The notes beneath the pieces are model-generated. The model was not told the origin of the DNA. It made no database searches and worked only from the letters and a program-made list of their open reading frames with translations. A program made the position numbers and the translations under genes. DNA of 50,801 bases, taken from contig NZ_JAVHJU010000048.1 in NCBI RefSeq assembly GCF_031082405.1, positions 1 through 50,801 of the forward strand, given 5' to 3'. Shown piece by piece: positions 8,251 through 16,084 of the stretch (its first letter is position 1; the number at the start of each line of letters is the position of its first letter). The stretch is from Amycolatopsis sp. A133. GTDB lineage: Bacteria > Actinomycetota > Actinomycetes > Mycobacteriales > Pseudonocardiaceae.

Positions 8251-9237
8251 TCAATCGATGACGGCGGACGGCTCCGGCGGCCCGGGCAGCCAGCGCAGCC
8301 CGTAGGCGTACCCCAGCTGCGGCGCGGTGAACTCCTGGGCCACCTCGCACGCGCCGTCGAGCGGCAACGGCTCACCCGGCTGCGGCGGGTCGGCGAGCAC
8401 CGAGGGCGGGACGCGGTCCAGCCGCCACACCACCCCGGGCGGCCGCTGCGGGTCGAAGCGGACCCGCACGGTGAACGACTCGCACGGCACCAGCGGCACG
8501 AACACGTACGACGGCCGGATCGGCAGGCCGTCCCGGATGCGGTACGCCAGCGAGTACGTGTGGTTGTCGCCACGGGACAGCGGGCGCGGCAGGTCGAGCA
8601 GCCAGCGGAAGTGCCGCTGGCCCTCCCGGTGGCCGGTGCTGATCCGGACGCCGTGCTGGGCGTCGGCGTCGACGTGCCGCTCGCCGTCGCGGCCGTCCTC
8701 GGTGCGCGGCACGGTGAATTGGGCGGAAATCCGGCCGAGGCCGTCGCGGGTCGCCACGATCAGCCGCTCTTCGGTGACCTGGGGCTCGGCGGTGTCGAGC
8801 CGCACGAGCACCCTGAGCCGCTTGACGAACCAGCCCTTGTCCGGGTCGGGCACGCCGTCGCCCGGCCGCGTGCCGGCCTCGATCTCCGCGGCGAGCCGGA
8901 CGAACGACCGGTCGATCCGCCGCCGGGCCGTGCGCTCCGAGACGCGCAGCCGGTCCGCGAGGACGCCGATCCGGTCGCTGAGCAGAGCGTGCTGCGCGCC
9001 GGGGGCGATGCCCAGCGCGACGTTGACCGCCAGGCGGTCGTCGGCCGGGAATTCGGCGATCGCGGCGGAAATCGCGTCGCGCAGAACCCGCCGCGCTTCG
9101 CGGTCGCTCGTCGTCCGGTGGATTTCGCACCAGCCGGCCACGAGGGGCCCGAGCCGGCTTCGCAGCCGGTCGGCTTCCAATCCCCAGCCGCGCCGCAATG
9201 CGGCGAGTTCCCGGAGCAGCCCGTCCTTGTGTGCCAT
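8251..9237 (-). CDS. HTH protein with C-terminal beta-rich domain, unknown function
   Basis: A 328-residue protein. Residues 1-120 are helical and contain an HTH-like segment (LADRLRVSERTARRRIDRSFVRLA). After residue 125 the sequence becomes beta-rich (WLLDLPRPLSRGDNHTYSL, PSYVFVPLVPCESFTVRVRF), a pattern I have seen in uncharacterised actinobacterial proteins. No enzyme motif is visible. I took ATG 9237 (MAHKDGLL); an in-frame extension upstream is less likely. It is divergent from the gene at 9412, which suggests shared control. Confidence 0.65.
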   Translation of the reverse strand: MAHKDGLLRELAALRRGWGLEADRLRSRLGPLVAGWCEIHRTTSDREARRVLRDAISAAIAEFPADDRLAVNVALGIAPGAQHALLSDRIGVLADRLRVSERTARRRIDRSFVRLAAEIEAGTRPGDGVPDPDKGWFVKRLRVLVRLDTAEPQVTEERLIVATRDGLGRISAQFTVPRTEDGRDGERHVDADAQHGVRISTGHREGQRHFRWLLDLPRPLSRGDNHTYSLAYRIRDGLPIRPSYVFVPLVPCESFTVRVRFDPQRPPGVVWRLDRVPPSVLADPPQPGEPLPLDGACEVAQEFTAPQLGYAYGLRWLPGPPEPSAVID

Positions 9238-9411
9238 GGGATTTCCATTGTGACACGCCCACTTCGCGGCGATCGGCGGCACCGGCTGCGCCGATCAGGT
9301 GATTCGGCGCTGGCCCGTCGTTGGCCAGTTCCGGGTGATATCGGCCGGCGTGCGGCCTTTTCCCATTCTCCGGCTGGCCGACCATTTTCCCGTCGACATC
9401 GGGGAGGAAGG

Positions 9412-10389
9412 TTGCTCGACACGATCCGCCCGGCGCCCGGGCCGGCCGACGTCACCGGGGTGCGCCGGCTGGCCCGGGACGGCCTGCTCGCCGGCTCGGC
9501 CGCGGCCGCCCGGCCCGGCGCCCTCGCCCGGTTGCGCGGCGGCGTCTACGCGGTCGCCTGGCCGCTGGTCTTCACGCGGGTCACCAAGCCGCTGGAGCAC
9601 CGGCGACGGCACCCGGACTGCGCCCGCGGCCTCGAGTGGCTGCGGCCCGACTGCCTCGACCGCTTCCACGACGACGTCGAAGCGGTGGTGGAGCACGCAC
9701 TGCGGCGCGCGACCGGCCCCATCGAGAACCTCGAGGGCTGGCTGGCGACCCGCCTCAACCCGGCCACGGTCGACGCGCACCGCCGCCGGCGCGGCGAGAT
9801 CGGGGCGTTGCAGCGCCCCCGCCTCCCGTCGTGGCTGGGCGAAGCCCTCGGCGGTGATCCCTGGTTGTGCGACCTCGCCGTGCAGATCCTGGTGTGGGCG
9901 GGGGTGACGGCAACGGCGGGCGCCGAGCTGTGGCCCCTGGACGGCTGGGCGGCGCGGCGCACGGAGGTCACCGGCGAGCCGGTGGCCGGCCGCGACACGC
10001 TCGACCGCGAGGTCGGGCAGGTGCTGGCCGCCATGCGCACCCGCCCGAAGTGGCACGCCGAGCACGTCGAGCGCCCGCTGGGGCACAAGCAGGCACCGGT
10101 CGCCCCGATGCCGTCGGAGCTCCCGGCCCTGGAGCTGGTCGGCGCGCACGAGATCGACGACGCCCGCCTCACGGGACTGGCCGAGCAGGCGCTGGCGGCG
10201 ATCGAAGCGCGGCTGGACCGCGGAGAGAGCCCGGCGGCGACGGTCACGGCGGTGGTCCGGACGGTGTTCGGCGGGCTCGACCGGGCGCCGGGAGCCGGCT
10301 CCCGGGACGACTGGCTGGCCACGGCGCTGGCGGACCGCGGACGGCTGGAGGGGATCGTGGCCACGGCGCTGGCCATCCTGGGCCGCTGA
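9412..10389 (+). CDS. Hypothetical protein, faint sigma-70 region 2 resemblance
   Basis: A 325-residue protein, probably starting at TTG 9412 because a strong GGGAGGAAGG sits just ahead and no other start fits the frame. Residues around 75-125 (VVEHALRR, IENLEGWLATRL, ATVDAHRRRRGE) resemble the core of sigma-70 region 2, with the usual DAHRRRR block. The rest is unfamiliar, and no region 4 HTH is obvious. It could be a degenerate ECF-like factor or an unrelated helical protein. It is divergent from the HTH gene at 8251-9237. Confidence 0.6.
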   Translation: MLDTIRPAPGPADVTGVRRLARDGLLAGSAAAARPGALARLRGGVYAVAWPLVFTRVTKPLEHRRRHPDCARGLEWLRPDCLDRFHDDVEAVVEHALRRATGPIENLEGWLATRLNPATVDAHRRRRGEIGALQRPRLPSWLGEALGGDPWLCDLAVQILVWAGVTATAGAELWPLDGWAARRTEVTGEPVAGRDTLDREVGQVLAAMRTRPKWHAEHVERPLGHKQAPVAPMPSELPALELVGAHEIDDARLTGLAEQALAAIEARLDRGESPAATVTAVVRTVFGGLDRAPGAGSRDDWLATALADRGRLEGIVATALAILGR

Positions 10390-10414
10390 GGGCCGGAGCT
10401 GGCCGGGCGGGTGC

Positions 10415-10571
10415 CGCGAATGACTCATTCGGGACGTCGGGGGTCCCGAATGAGTCATTCGCGGCGGTCGGGGTTGCCGGTGAGTCATTCGTGATCCCCG
10501 GGACTCACGCGCGACGGCCGAGGTCGCGAATGAGTCACTCGCGGCGGCCGGGGTTGCCGGAGGGTCATTCG
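10415..10571. repeat. Cluster of GAATGAGTCATTCG-type palindromes
   Basis: Five full or degenerate copies of a 14-bp palindrome sit near 10417, 10447, 10480, 10527 and 10562. The second is perfect (CGAATGAGTCATTCG). They are separated by repeated GCGGCGGTCGGGGTTGCCGG spacers. They lie between the ends of two convergent genes. Such units recur in Amycolatopsis intergenic DNA; their function is unknown. Confidence 0.75.
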
Positions 10572-10756
10572 CGGCGGTCGCAAGCGTGTCCGGGCTCGAC
10601 CGACCGGCGCCGGGCCTCGAAGACCGCCGTCAACACTTCCGCCGGGCAGCCCGCCGCCCGTGCCCGGGTGACCGCCGCCGTCAGCTCGGCCAGCAGCAGT
10701 GCGCGGACCGCCGCGCGGGTTTGCTCCGGGAGTCTCGAGAGCGGGGCTTCGGTCAC
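10565..10756 (-). CDS. Small hypothetical protein
   Basis: A protein of about 63 residues starting at GTG 10756, chosen because AGAGGAGG is ideally spaced before it; an in-frame GTG at 10774 is possible but would bury that site. It is alanine/arginine-rich and helical, with no recognised domain. It follows the gene at 10803 by 46 bases on the same strand, so the two may be one transcription unit. Its 3' end runs into the palindrome cluster. Confidence 0.45.
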   Translation of the reverse strand: MTEAPLSRLPEQTRAAVRALLLAELTAAVTRARAAGCPAEVLTAVFEARRRSVEPGHACDRRE

Positions 10757-10802
10757 CCTCGGCCTCCTCTCCACCGCACCGGTTTTCCCCTGACGGACAC
10801 GC

Positions 10803-11366
10803 TCAGCGCCACCACGTGGGCGGGGGCACCGGGAGCCGCAGGGGGCAGCCGCTGTGGCAGCCCGTCCAGCAGTCCGCCAGCCAGCGGGTCAGCGCGACCG
10901 GGCCGAGCAGGCTGTCCTCCCACACCGGCGTCAGCTCGCCCGCCCGGCGCAGCATCGCCTCCGCCGCGCTGCAGAAGGAAACCACCGCCGCGACGGCCGC
11001 GTCGGCCCGCTCGGCGGACCAGGGGACCGCGGCTCCGGGCAGCCGGGCCGGGATGGCCAGGCCGGTGCCGACCGTGCAGTTGCGGGCCAGCTGCACGGCG
11101 AGATCGAACTCGACCGCTTCGGCGTGCCGCTGTCTGGCCCGCCAGCGGGGCGAAGCCACAGCGGCGTGCAGCCCGGCCAGCCGGGCGGCGACCAACCCGT
11201 CCCACACCGTCATGAGCACTGCTCGCGTGTCGGCCGGAGGGGCGACGGCGAGCTCGTGGGTGACAGCGCTGAGCCAGGCACACGGGTCCTTGACTTGACG
11301 ATCAGCGGCGATGGTCACGGCAGTCAGTTTCCCACCACCACAGGGAAGCAACCCCAAGATGATCAT
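10803..11366 (-). CDS. Hypothetical protein
   Basis: 187 residues if it starts at ATG 11366, or 171 from GTG 11318; neither has a clear ribosome binding site. The sequence is mostly helical and alanine-rich. Its C-terminal part has two cysteines near WTGCHSGCPLRLPVPPP and two tryptophans at the extreme end. No family is recognised. Codon use is typical of the surrounding genes. Confidence 0.5.
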   Translation of the reverse strand: MIILGLLPCGGGKLTAVTIAADRQVKDPCAWLSAVTHELAVAPPADTRAVLMTVWDGLVAARLAGLHAAVASPRWRARQRHAEAVEFDLAVQLARNCTVGTGLAIPARLPGAAVPWSAERADAAVAAVVSFCSAAEAMLRRAGELTPVWEDSLLGPVALTRWLADCWTGCHSGCPLRLPVPPPTWWR

Positions 11367-11523
11367 GGTTCACCCGAGGACCACCCGGTCGGTGGCGGAC
11401 CGTTGAGCCCTCCTGTAACCCAATCGGGCACTCGGCGTGACCAAATCGTCACAGCTGTGCCATCATGTCGGCGCTCAGTGCCGAGCACGCCCTCCCGAAC
11501 CGTTCCCGCGAAAGGCCCCACCA

Positions 11524-11805
11524 GTGATCAAGATCAGCAAGAGCCGGGCCGGCACCCAGCGCGTCACGTTCAGCCTGCCGATCGGCGCGCCACCCGGCCG
11601 GGTGAGCGTCGTCGGCTCGTTCAACGACTGGACCCCCGGCCGACACCACCTCACCCCGCGGTCCAACGGCCGTCGTTCGGCGTCGGTCGACGTGGCGCCC
11701 GGCACGGTGCTGCAGTTCCGCTACCTCGGCGAGGACGGCCACTGGTTCGACGACCCGGACCTGCCCGACCGCGTGGACGGCAACTGCGTGTGCGCGACGA
11801 ACTGA
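11524..11805 (+). CDS. Isoamylase early-set (CBM48-like) protein
   Basis: A 93-residue, single-domain protein starting at GTG 11524 after GAAAGG. It carries the hallmark VSVVGSFNDWTPGRHHL of the glycogen-binding/early-set Ig-like fold, then FRYLGEDGHWFDDPDLPDR, found in free-standing members. Such small proteins are frequent in actinobacteria and are presumed to bind alpha-glucan or act as adaptors. No catalytic domain is attached. Confidence 0.85.
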   Translation: MIKISKSRAGTQRVTFSLPIGAPPGRVSVVGSFNDWTPGRHHLTPRSNGRRSASVDVAPGTVLQFRYLGEDGHWFDDPDLPDRVDGNCVCATN

Positions 11806-11806
11806 G

Positions 11807-12535
11807 TCAGGACTTCCGGCGCGGCTTGCCCCGCTTCGGGGCGCCGCCGCCCCGGCGGGCGGCCGGCTTCTTCGGAGCCGCCGGCTTCCGCTCCGGCCGC
11901 TTCTTCTCCGAGGACGATGGCGCCGACGACGACGGCTGCTGCTGGCGGCCGCGCGTGCTGTTGACCGTGCGGCCGCGGACGATGCCGATGAACGTCTCCA
12001 TCAGCTCCGTCGTCTCGTCCTCCGGCCACGACAACGCCACGCTCGACTGCGGCGCGTCCGTGACCGTCCGGTACGTCAGGTCGCGGCGGTGGTGCAGGCG
12101 GGCCAGGGACTGCGGGACGACCAGCACGCCGACGCCCGCCGCCACGAGCTCGATCGCGTCCGCCGTCGACTCCGGCCGCGAAACCGCCGGGCGGCCCGGG
12201 AGCGAAGGCCACTCGATCGTGTCGTCCAGGGGGTGGAGCACGACGTCGTCCGCCAAGTCCGCTGTGGACACTTCGTCGGCCGCCGCGAGCAGGTGGTCCT
12301 TCGGGACGACCACCACCGTCGTCTCCGTGTAGAGCGGGATCGCGTGGAGGCCGTCGCGGTCGATCGGGGAACGCAGCAGCGCCGCGTCCGCACCGCGCGA
12401 GCGGATCAGCTCCGCCGCGTCCGCCGCAGCCACCGGCACCAGCTCCAGCGGGACGGCCGGCTGCCGCTCGCCCCAGGTCCGCACCCACTTGGCGGGCGTC
12501 GCGCCCGGGACGTACGCGAGACGGAACGAGGTCAC
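11807..12535 (-). CDS. LysR-type substrate-binding-domain protein lacking HTH, with basic tail
   Basis: A 242-residue protein starting at GTG 12535. Residues 1-165 match the LysR effector-binding fold (LAYVPGATPAKWVRTW, VVVVPKDHLLAA, VAAGVGVLVVPQSLARL), but no DNA-binding helix-turn-helix precedes it. Residues 180-242 are instead a Lys/Arg/Pro/Ser-rich disordered tail (KKRPERKPAAPKKPAARR). The tail may bind nucleic acid nonspecifically. It is divergent from the DUF5997 gene, a pairing I associate with actinobacteria. Confidence 0.8.
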   Translation of the reverse strand: MTSFRLAYVPGATPAKWVRTWGERQPAVPLELVPVAAADAAELIRSRGADAALLRSPIDRDGLHAIPLYTETTVVVVPKDHLLAAADEVSTADLADDVVLHPLDDTIEWPSLPGRPAVSRPESTADAIELVAAGVGVLVVPQSLARLHHRRDLTYRTVTDAPQSSVALSWPEDETTELMETFIGIVRGRTVNSTRGRQQQPSSSAPSSSEKKRPERKPAAPKKPAARRGGGAPKRGKPRRKS

Positions 12536-12577
12536 CGGGTCAGGCTACCGGGCGGGGCGCTGGCTACCCTGGACGGC

Positions 12578-12949
12578 ATGACGTCGCACAAGACCGCCCA
12601 GACGATGAAGCCCGCGACCGCGGCGAAGAAGCTGGGTGTGTACCTCGAAGCCACGCCCCCGGAGTTCCAGGAGGGCGTCGTCTCGCGCGACGAGCTGAAC
12701 GCGCTGCAGGCCGACCCGCCGGAGTGGCTGCGCGAGCTGCGCCGCACCGGCCCGCACCCGCGGCCGGTCGTCGCGGCGAAGCTGGGCATCTCCATCGGCG
12801 GCCTCACCCGCGGCGGCATCACCGAAGCGCTCACCACCGAGCAGATCGACGCGATCAAGACCGAGAACCCCGACTGGCTGGTGCGCGAACGCGCCACCCA
12901 CGCCGAGGTGCGCAAGGAAACCGTGCGGGTGCAGGAGAAGAACCGCTGA
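12578..12949 (+). CDS. DUF5997 family protein
   Basis: A 123-residue protein with the family opening QTMKPATAAKKLGVYLEATP and closing on a charged helix (EVRKETVRVQEKNR). Function is unknown. The central segment (VVAAKLGISIGGLTRGGITEALT) could be a small helical DNA- or peptide-binding fold. The start is ATG 12578. Its stop codon overlaps the start of kynureninase, so the two are probably translated from one message. Confidence 0.82.
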   Translation: MTSHKTAQTMKPATAAKKLGVYLEATPPEFQEGVVSRDELNALQADPPEWLRELRRTGPHPRPVVAAKLGISIGGLTRGGITEALTTEQIDAIKTENPDWLVRERATHAEVRKETVRVQEKNR

Positions 12950-14151
12950 CCACGCTCGAAGAGGCCGCGCGCCTCGACGCGGCGGACGAGCTGGCCGGGT
13001 TCCGGGACCGGTTCGTCCCGATCACCGATCCCGGTGTCGTCGCCTACCTCGACGGGAACTCCCTCGGCCGTCCGCTGCGCGCCACCGCCGACCGCCTCCA
13101 GGAGGTCGTCGCCGAGCAGTGGGGCGCCCGGCTCATCCGGTCGTGGGACGAGCGCTGGCTCGAGCTGCCCGAGCAGATCGGGGACGAGCTGGGCCGCGTC
13201 GCCCTCGGCGCGGCGCCCGGGCAGACGATCGTCGCCGATTCGACGTCCGTGTGCCTGTACAAGGTGCTCCGGGCGGCCGTCGCGCTGCGGCCGGGCCGCG
13301 ACGAGATCGTCACCGACACCGCGAACTTCCCCACCGACCGGTTCCTCGTCGAAAGCGTCGCCGCCGAACTCGGGTGTGCGGTCCGGTGGCTCGAAAGCCC
13401 GGACGTCCGCGCCGCCGACGTAGCCGCGGTCACCGGACCGCGCACCGCGGCGGTCGTGCTGTCCCATGTGGACTACCGCTCGGCCGCGATCGCCGACCTC
13501 GCCGGGATCACGCGGGTGGTGCACGAGCGCGGCGGCCTGGCGGTCTGGGACCTCTGCCACAGCGTCGGCTCGATCCCGGTCGCCCTGGACGCCGACGGTG
13601 CCGACTTCGCGGTCGGCTGCACGTACAAGTTCCTCAACGCCGGCCCCGGCGCGCCCGCGTTCCTCTACGTCAACGCACGCCACCACGAGGCGTTCGGGCA
13701 GCCGATCACCGGATGGATGGGCGCGGCCGACACGTTCGGGATGGCCGAGCGGTACGTGCCCGCGCCCGGCATCCGCCGCGCGTTGTCCGGGACGCCGCCG
13801 GTGCTCGGCATGGTGGGCGTCCAGGAAGGCGTCGCACTGCTGGCCGAAGCGGGGATCGAGCGGGTGCGGGCCAAGGCCGTCGCGCTCGGGCGCTGGGTGC
13901 TCGACCTCGCCGACGCGTGGCTCGTCCCGCTCGGGTTCACCGTGGCTTCGCCGCGGGAGGACGCCCGCCGCGGCGGCCACGTCACCCTGCGGCACCCCGA
14001 CGCCGAACGGCTGGCCCGCGTGCTCATCGAGCACGGCGTGCTCATCGACTTCCGCCGTCCCGACGGCATCCGCATCGGGCTGAGCCCGCTGACCACGGGG
14101 TTCACCGAGGTCCGTGCCGCGATGGAGCGGATTCGCGAACTGGCCGGATAG
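12946..14151 (+). CDS. kynU: Kynureninase
   Basis: A PLP-dependent hydrolase that cleaves kynurenine to anthranilate and alanine. Family blocks are YLDGNSLGR near residue 29, the Schiff-base lysine in CTYKFLNAGPG and ITGWMG. No ATG, GTG or TTG lies in frame near the expected N-terminus. CTG at 12946 has AGGAG six bases ahead and overlaps the upstream TGA as CTGA; it gives 401 residues with the PLP lysine at 228, next to the position (227) known for the Pseudomonas enzyme. No other kyn genes are adjacent. Confidence 0.92.
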   Translation: MTTLEEAARLDAADELAGFRDRFVPITDPGVVAYLDGNSLGRPLRATADRLQEVVAEQWGARLIRSWDERWLELPEQIGDELGRVALGAAPGQTIVADSTSVCLYKVLRAAVALRPGRDEIVTDTANFPTDRFLVESVAAELGCAVRWLESPDVRAADVAAVTGPRTAAVVLSHVDYRSAAIADLAGITRVVHERGGLAVWDLCHSVGSIPVALDADGADFAVGCTYKFLNAGPGAPAFLYVNARHHEAFGQPITGWMGAADTFGMAERYVPAPGIRRALSGTPPVLGMVGVQEGVALLAEAGIERVRAKAVALGRWVLDLADAWLVPLGFTVASPREDARRGGHVTLRHPDAERLARVLIEHGVLIDFRRPDGIRIGLSPLTTGFTEVRAAMERIRELAG

Positions 14152-14154
14152 TAG

Positions 14155-14182
14155 CCATGTACTTAATAACCATGTACGTTAT
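14155..14182. promoter_or_regulatory. Putative MarR operator/promoter
   Basis: Two direct CCATGTAC repeats (14155-14162 and 14170-14177) overlap an inverted repeat ATAAC-N7-GTTAT (14166-14182). The element ends 5 bases before the MarR start, where no ribosome binding site exists, so it probably spans the -10 region of a leaderless transcript. Confidence 0.5.
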
Positions 14183-14187
14183 CTGGC

Positions 14188-14631
14188 ATGGGCACTCCCG
14201 GGCACCTCATCTGGCGGCTCTCCACGAAGTGGCGCGTGGCGGTCGACCGCGCATTGGCCCCCGCGGGCCTCACGCACGCGCAATACGTCTTCCTGGCTTC
14301 GCTCTCCGGGTTGGAACGCGCTGGAAACACCCCCAGCCAGCGGGAACTCGCTGACGAGACCGGGCTCGAAGCGCTTTACGTCTCCAAGCTCGCCCGCTCC
14401 CTCGACGCCGACGGCCTGGTCGAGCGCACCCGCGACCCCGCGGACACGCGCACCATCCGGCTGCGCCTGACCGCACGCGGCCGTGAGGTCGTCGAGCCCG
14501 CGATCGCGACCGTCGCCGAACTGCTCGAGCGCCTGCTCGCGCCCCTCGGCGGCCGGAAAAGCGACCGCACCGCGGCCCTGAGCCGCGAACTCACGCTCCT
14601 CCTCGACACCCCGCTGAAGGACGAGAGATGA
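14188..14631 (+). CDS. MarR-family transcriptional regulator
   Basis: 147 residues with the winged-helix core SQRELADETGLEALYVSKLARSLDADGLVER and the wing DPADTRTIRLRLT. MarR proteins bind small, often aromatic or toxic, ligands and release DNA. Its ATG is preceded by an operator-like element and lacks a ribosome binding site. The stop overlaps the next ATG (ATGA), so it is translationally coupled to the haloalkane dehalogenase and probably regulates it. Confidence 0.92.
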   Translation: MGTPGHLIWRLSTKWRVAVDRALAPAGLTHAQYVFLASLSGLERAGNTPSQRELADETGLEALYVSKLARSLDADGLVERTRDPADTRTIRLRLTARGREVVEPAIATVAELLERLLAPLGGRKSDRTAALSRELTLLLDTPLKDER

Positions 14632-15455
14632 CGCTGCACCACGAAGAAACCGGCACCGGCACCCCGATCGTCTTCCTGCACGGCAACCCCGGCTCGTCGT
14701 ACGGCTGGCGCAACGTCCTGCCGCACGTCGGCGGCGGCCGCCTGCTGGCCCCCGACCTCATCGGCATGGGCCGGTCCCCCAAGCCGGACATCGCGTACTC
14801 CTTCGCCGACCACGCCCGCCACCTCGACGCCTGGTTCGGCGCGCTCGGCCTCGACGACGTCGTCCTCGTCGGGCACGACTGGGGTGGCGCGCTGGCCTTC
14901 GACCACGCCACCCGGCACCCGGGCCGCGTCCGCGGTGTGGCGTTCTTCGAGACGATCGTGAAGCCGATGGCCTGGGACGACGTGACCCCGCAGGCGGCGG
15001 AGCGCACGCGCAAGATCCGCACGCCCGGCGTCGGCGAAGAAATGGTGCTGGACGAGAACCTGTTCGTCCGGCAGGCGTTCACCGGCGGGGTGCGCACCCC
15101 GGTGGCGGACCTCGAGCCGTACCTCGCGCCGTTCCCCACGCCGGAAAGCCGCCGGCCGGTGCTCGCCTGGGCGCGGCAGCTGCCCCTCGGCGGCGAGCCG
15201 GCCGAGGTCGTCGCGCGCATCGAGGCCTATGACGAATGGCTGGCCACCAGCACCGGGACGCCGAAACTGCTGATGACGTTCGAAGGTTCTCCCACGCTGC
15301 TCATCGGGGAGAAGGTGGCGAGGTGGTGCCGGGAGAACGTCGCCGCGCTCGACGTCGTCGCGTGCGGCGAAGCCGGGCACCACGCCCAGGAGGACCGGCC
15401 GAAGGAGATCGCCACCGAGGTCGCGGCGTGGCTGGACCGGCACGGCCTCCGGTGA
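14628..15455 (+). CDS. Haloalkane dehalogenase-like alpha/beta hydrolase
   Basis: 275 residues, collinear with the DhaA/HLD-II subfamily. Asn20 in HGNP and Trp85 next to the nucleophile Asp84 in GHDWGG form the halide site, Glu108 (AFFET) fits the catalytic acid and His251 in GHHAQED the base. Substrate-side motifs such as PDLIGMGRS also match. It would hydrolyse a carbon-halogen bond to an alcohol and halide in the cytoplasm. An epoxide hydrolase is less likely because the halide-binding pair is intact. It is coupled to the MarR gene. Confidence 0.88.
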   Translation: MTLHHEETGTGTPIVFLHGNPGSSYGWRNVLPHVGGGRLLAPDLIGMGRSPKPDIAYSFADHARHLDAWFGALGLDDVVLVGHDWGGALAFDHATRHPGRVRGVAFFETIVKPMAWDDVTPQAAERTRKIRTPGVGEEMVLDENLFVRQAFTGGVRTPVADLEPYLAPFPTPESRRPVLAWARQLPLGGEPAEVVARIEAYDEWLATSTGTPKLLMTFEGSPTLLIGEKVARWCRENVAALDVVACGEAGHHAQEDRPKEIATEVAAWLDRHGLR

Positions 15456-15456
15456 C

Positions 15457-16083
15457 TCAGCGGTGCCGCAGCGGCGGGGTCGCGTCCACGCCGAGGACGC
15501 GGGCCGCGACCCACGCCAGCGCGTCCGCGGTGCGGGCCGGGGTGTCCGACGGCTGCATGACGTGGCTCAGGACCGCGCGGACGACGAGGTCGACGACCAC
15601 GGCGAGCTGCTCGTCGGTGAACGGCGGCTCGTACGCCGCCACGCGGGCGGTGAGCACCACCTTCGCCTGCGTCAGCAGCGAGCCCGCCTCGGTGGTCAGC
15701 AGCGGCAGCAGTTCCGGCGCGGTGCCGTGCGTGGCGGAGGCGATCGCGCGCAGCAGCGTGTTGTCGTCGGCCAGCTCGAGGACCGCGCGGACGGCGTCGT
15801 AGATCGCCTCGACCAGGTCGTCCTCGTGGCGGTCGAACGCGGCGGCGACGACCGAGAGGAACCGGCCGAGCTCGTGCGTGACCATCGCCTCGGCCAGCGC
15901 GGCCTTGGAGCCGATCTCGTTGTAGACGGTCTGGCGGCTGACGCCGACGGCCTCGGCCAGCCGGGCCATCGTGACCGCCTGCCAGCCGGACCGCGCGGTC
16001 AGCTCGATCGCCGCGGTGATGATCGGCTGCCGGTGCTGACCACCTTCGGGCGCCGCCGGAAGTGCCGCACTCATGATCGCCAT
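15457..16083 (-). CDS. TetR-family regulator of the alkane operon (AlkX-like)
   Basis: 208 residues from ATG 16083, or 205 from ATG 16074. The N-terminal HTH is MARLAEAVGVSRQTVYNEIGSK, followed by a long helical ligand domain. It begins one base after the reductase stop and is the last gene of the alkB operon, the same position as AlkX in mycobacterial alkB-rubA-rubB-alkX. By analogy it would repress the operon until fatty acids or alkane oxidation products accumulate. Confidence 0.88.
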   Translation of the reverse strand: MAIMSAALPAAPEGGQHRQPIITAAIELTARSGWQAVTMARLAEAVGVSRQTVYNEIGSKAALAEAMVTHELGRFLSVVAAAFDRHEDDLVEAIYDAVRAVLELADDNTLLRAIASATHGTAPELLPLLTTEAGSLLTQAKVVLTARVAAYEPPFTDEQLAVVVDLVVRAVLSHVMQPSDTPARTADALAWVAARVLGVDATPPLRHR

Positions 16084-16084
16084 T

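Noticed and set aside
7264..9411. Rightward open frame continuous with the gene at 9412
   Set aside because: This part runs antisense to two supported leftward genes and lacks motifs. The true start is the TTG at 9412 with a ribosome binding site.
10415..10571. Possible promoter or AP-1-like operators for the flanking genes
   Set aside because: The array lies at the 3' ends of convergent genes, so it is not placed to control initiation of either.
14628..15455. Epoxide hydrolase as the product
   Set aside because: The halide-binding Asn20 and Trp85 and the DhaA-like collinearity favour haloalkane dehalogenase; the Tyr pair of epoxide hydrolases is not evident.
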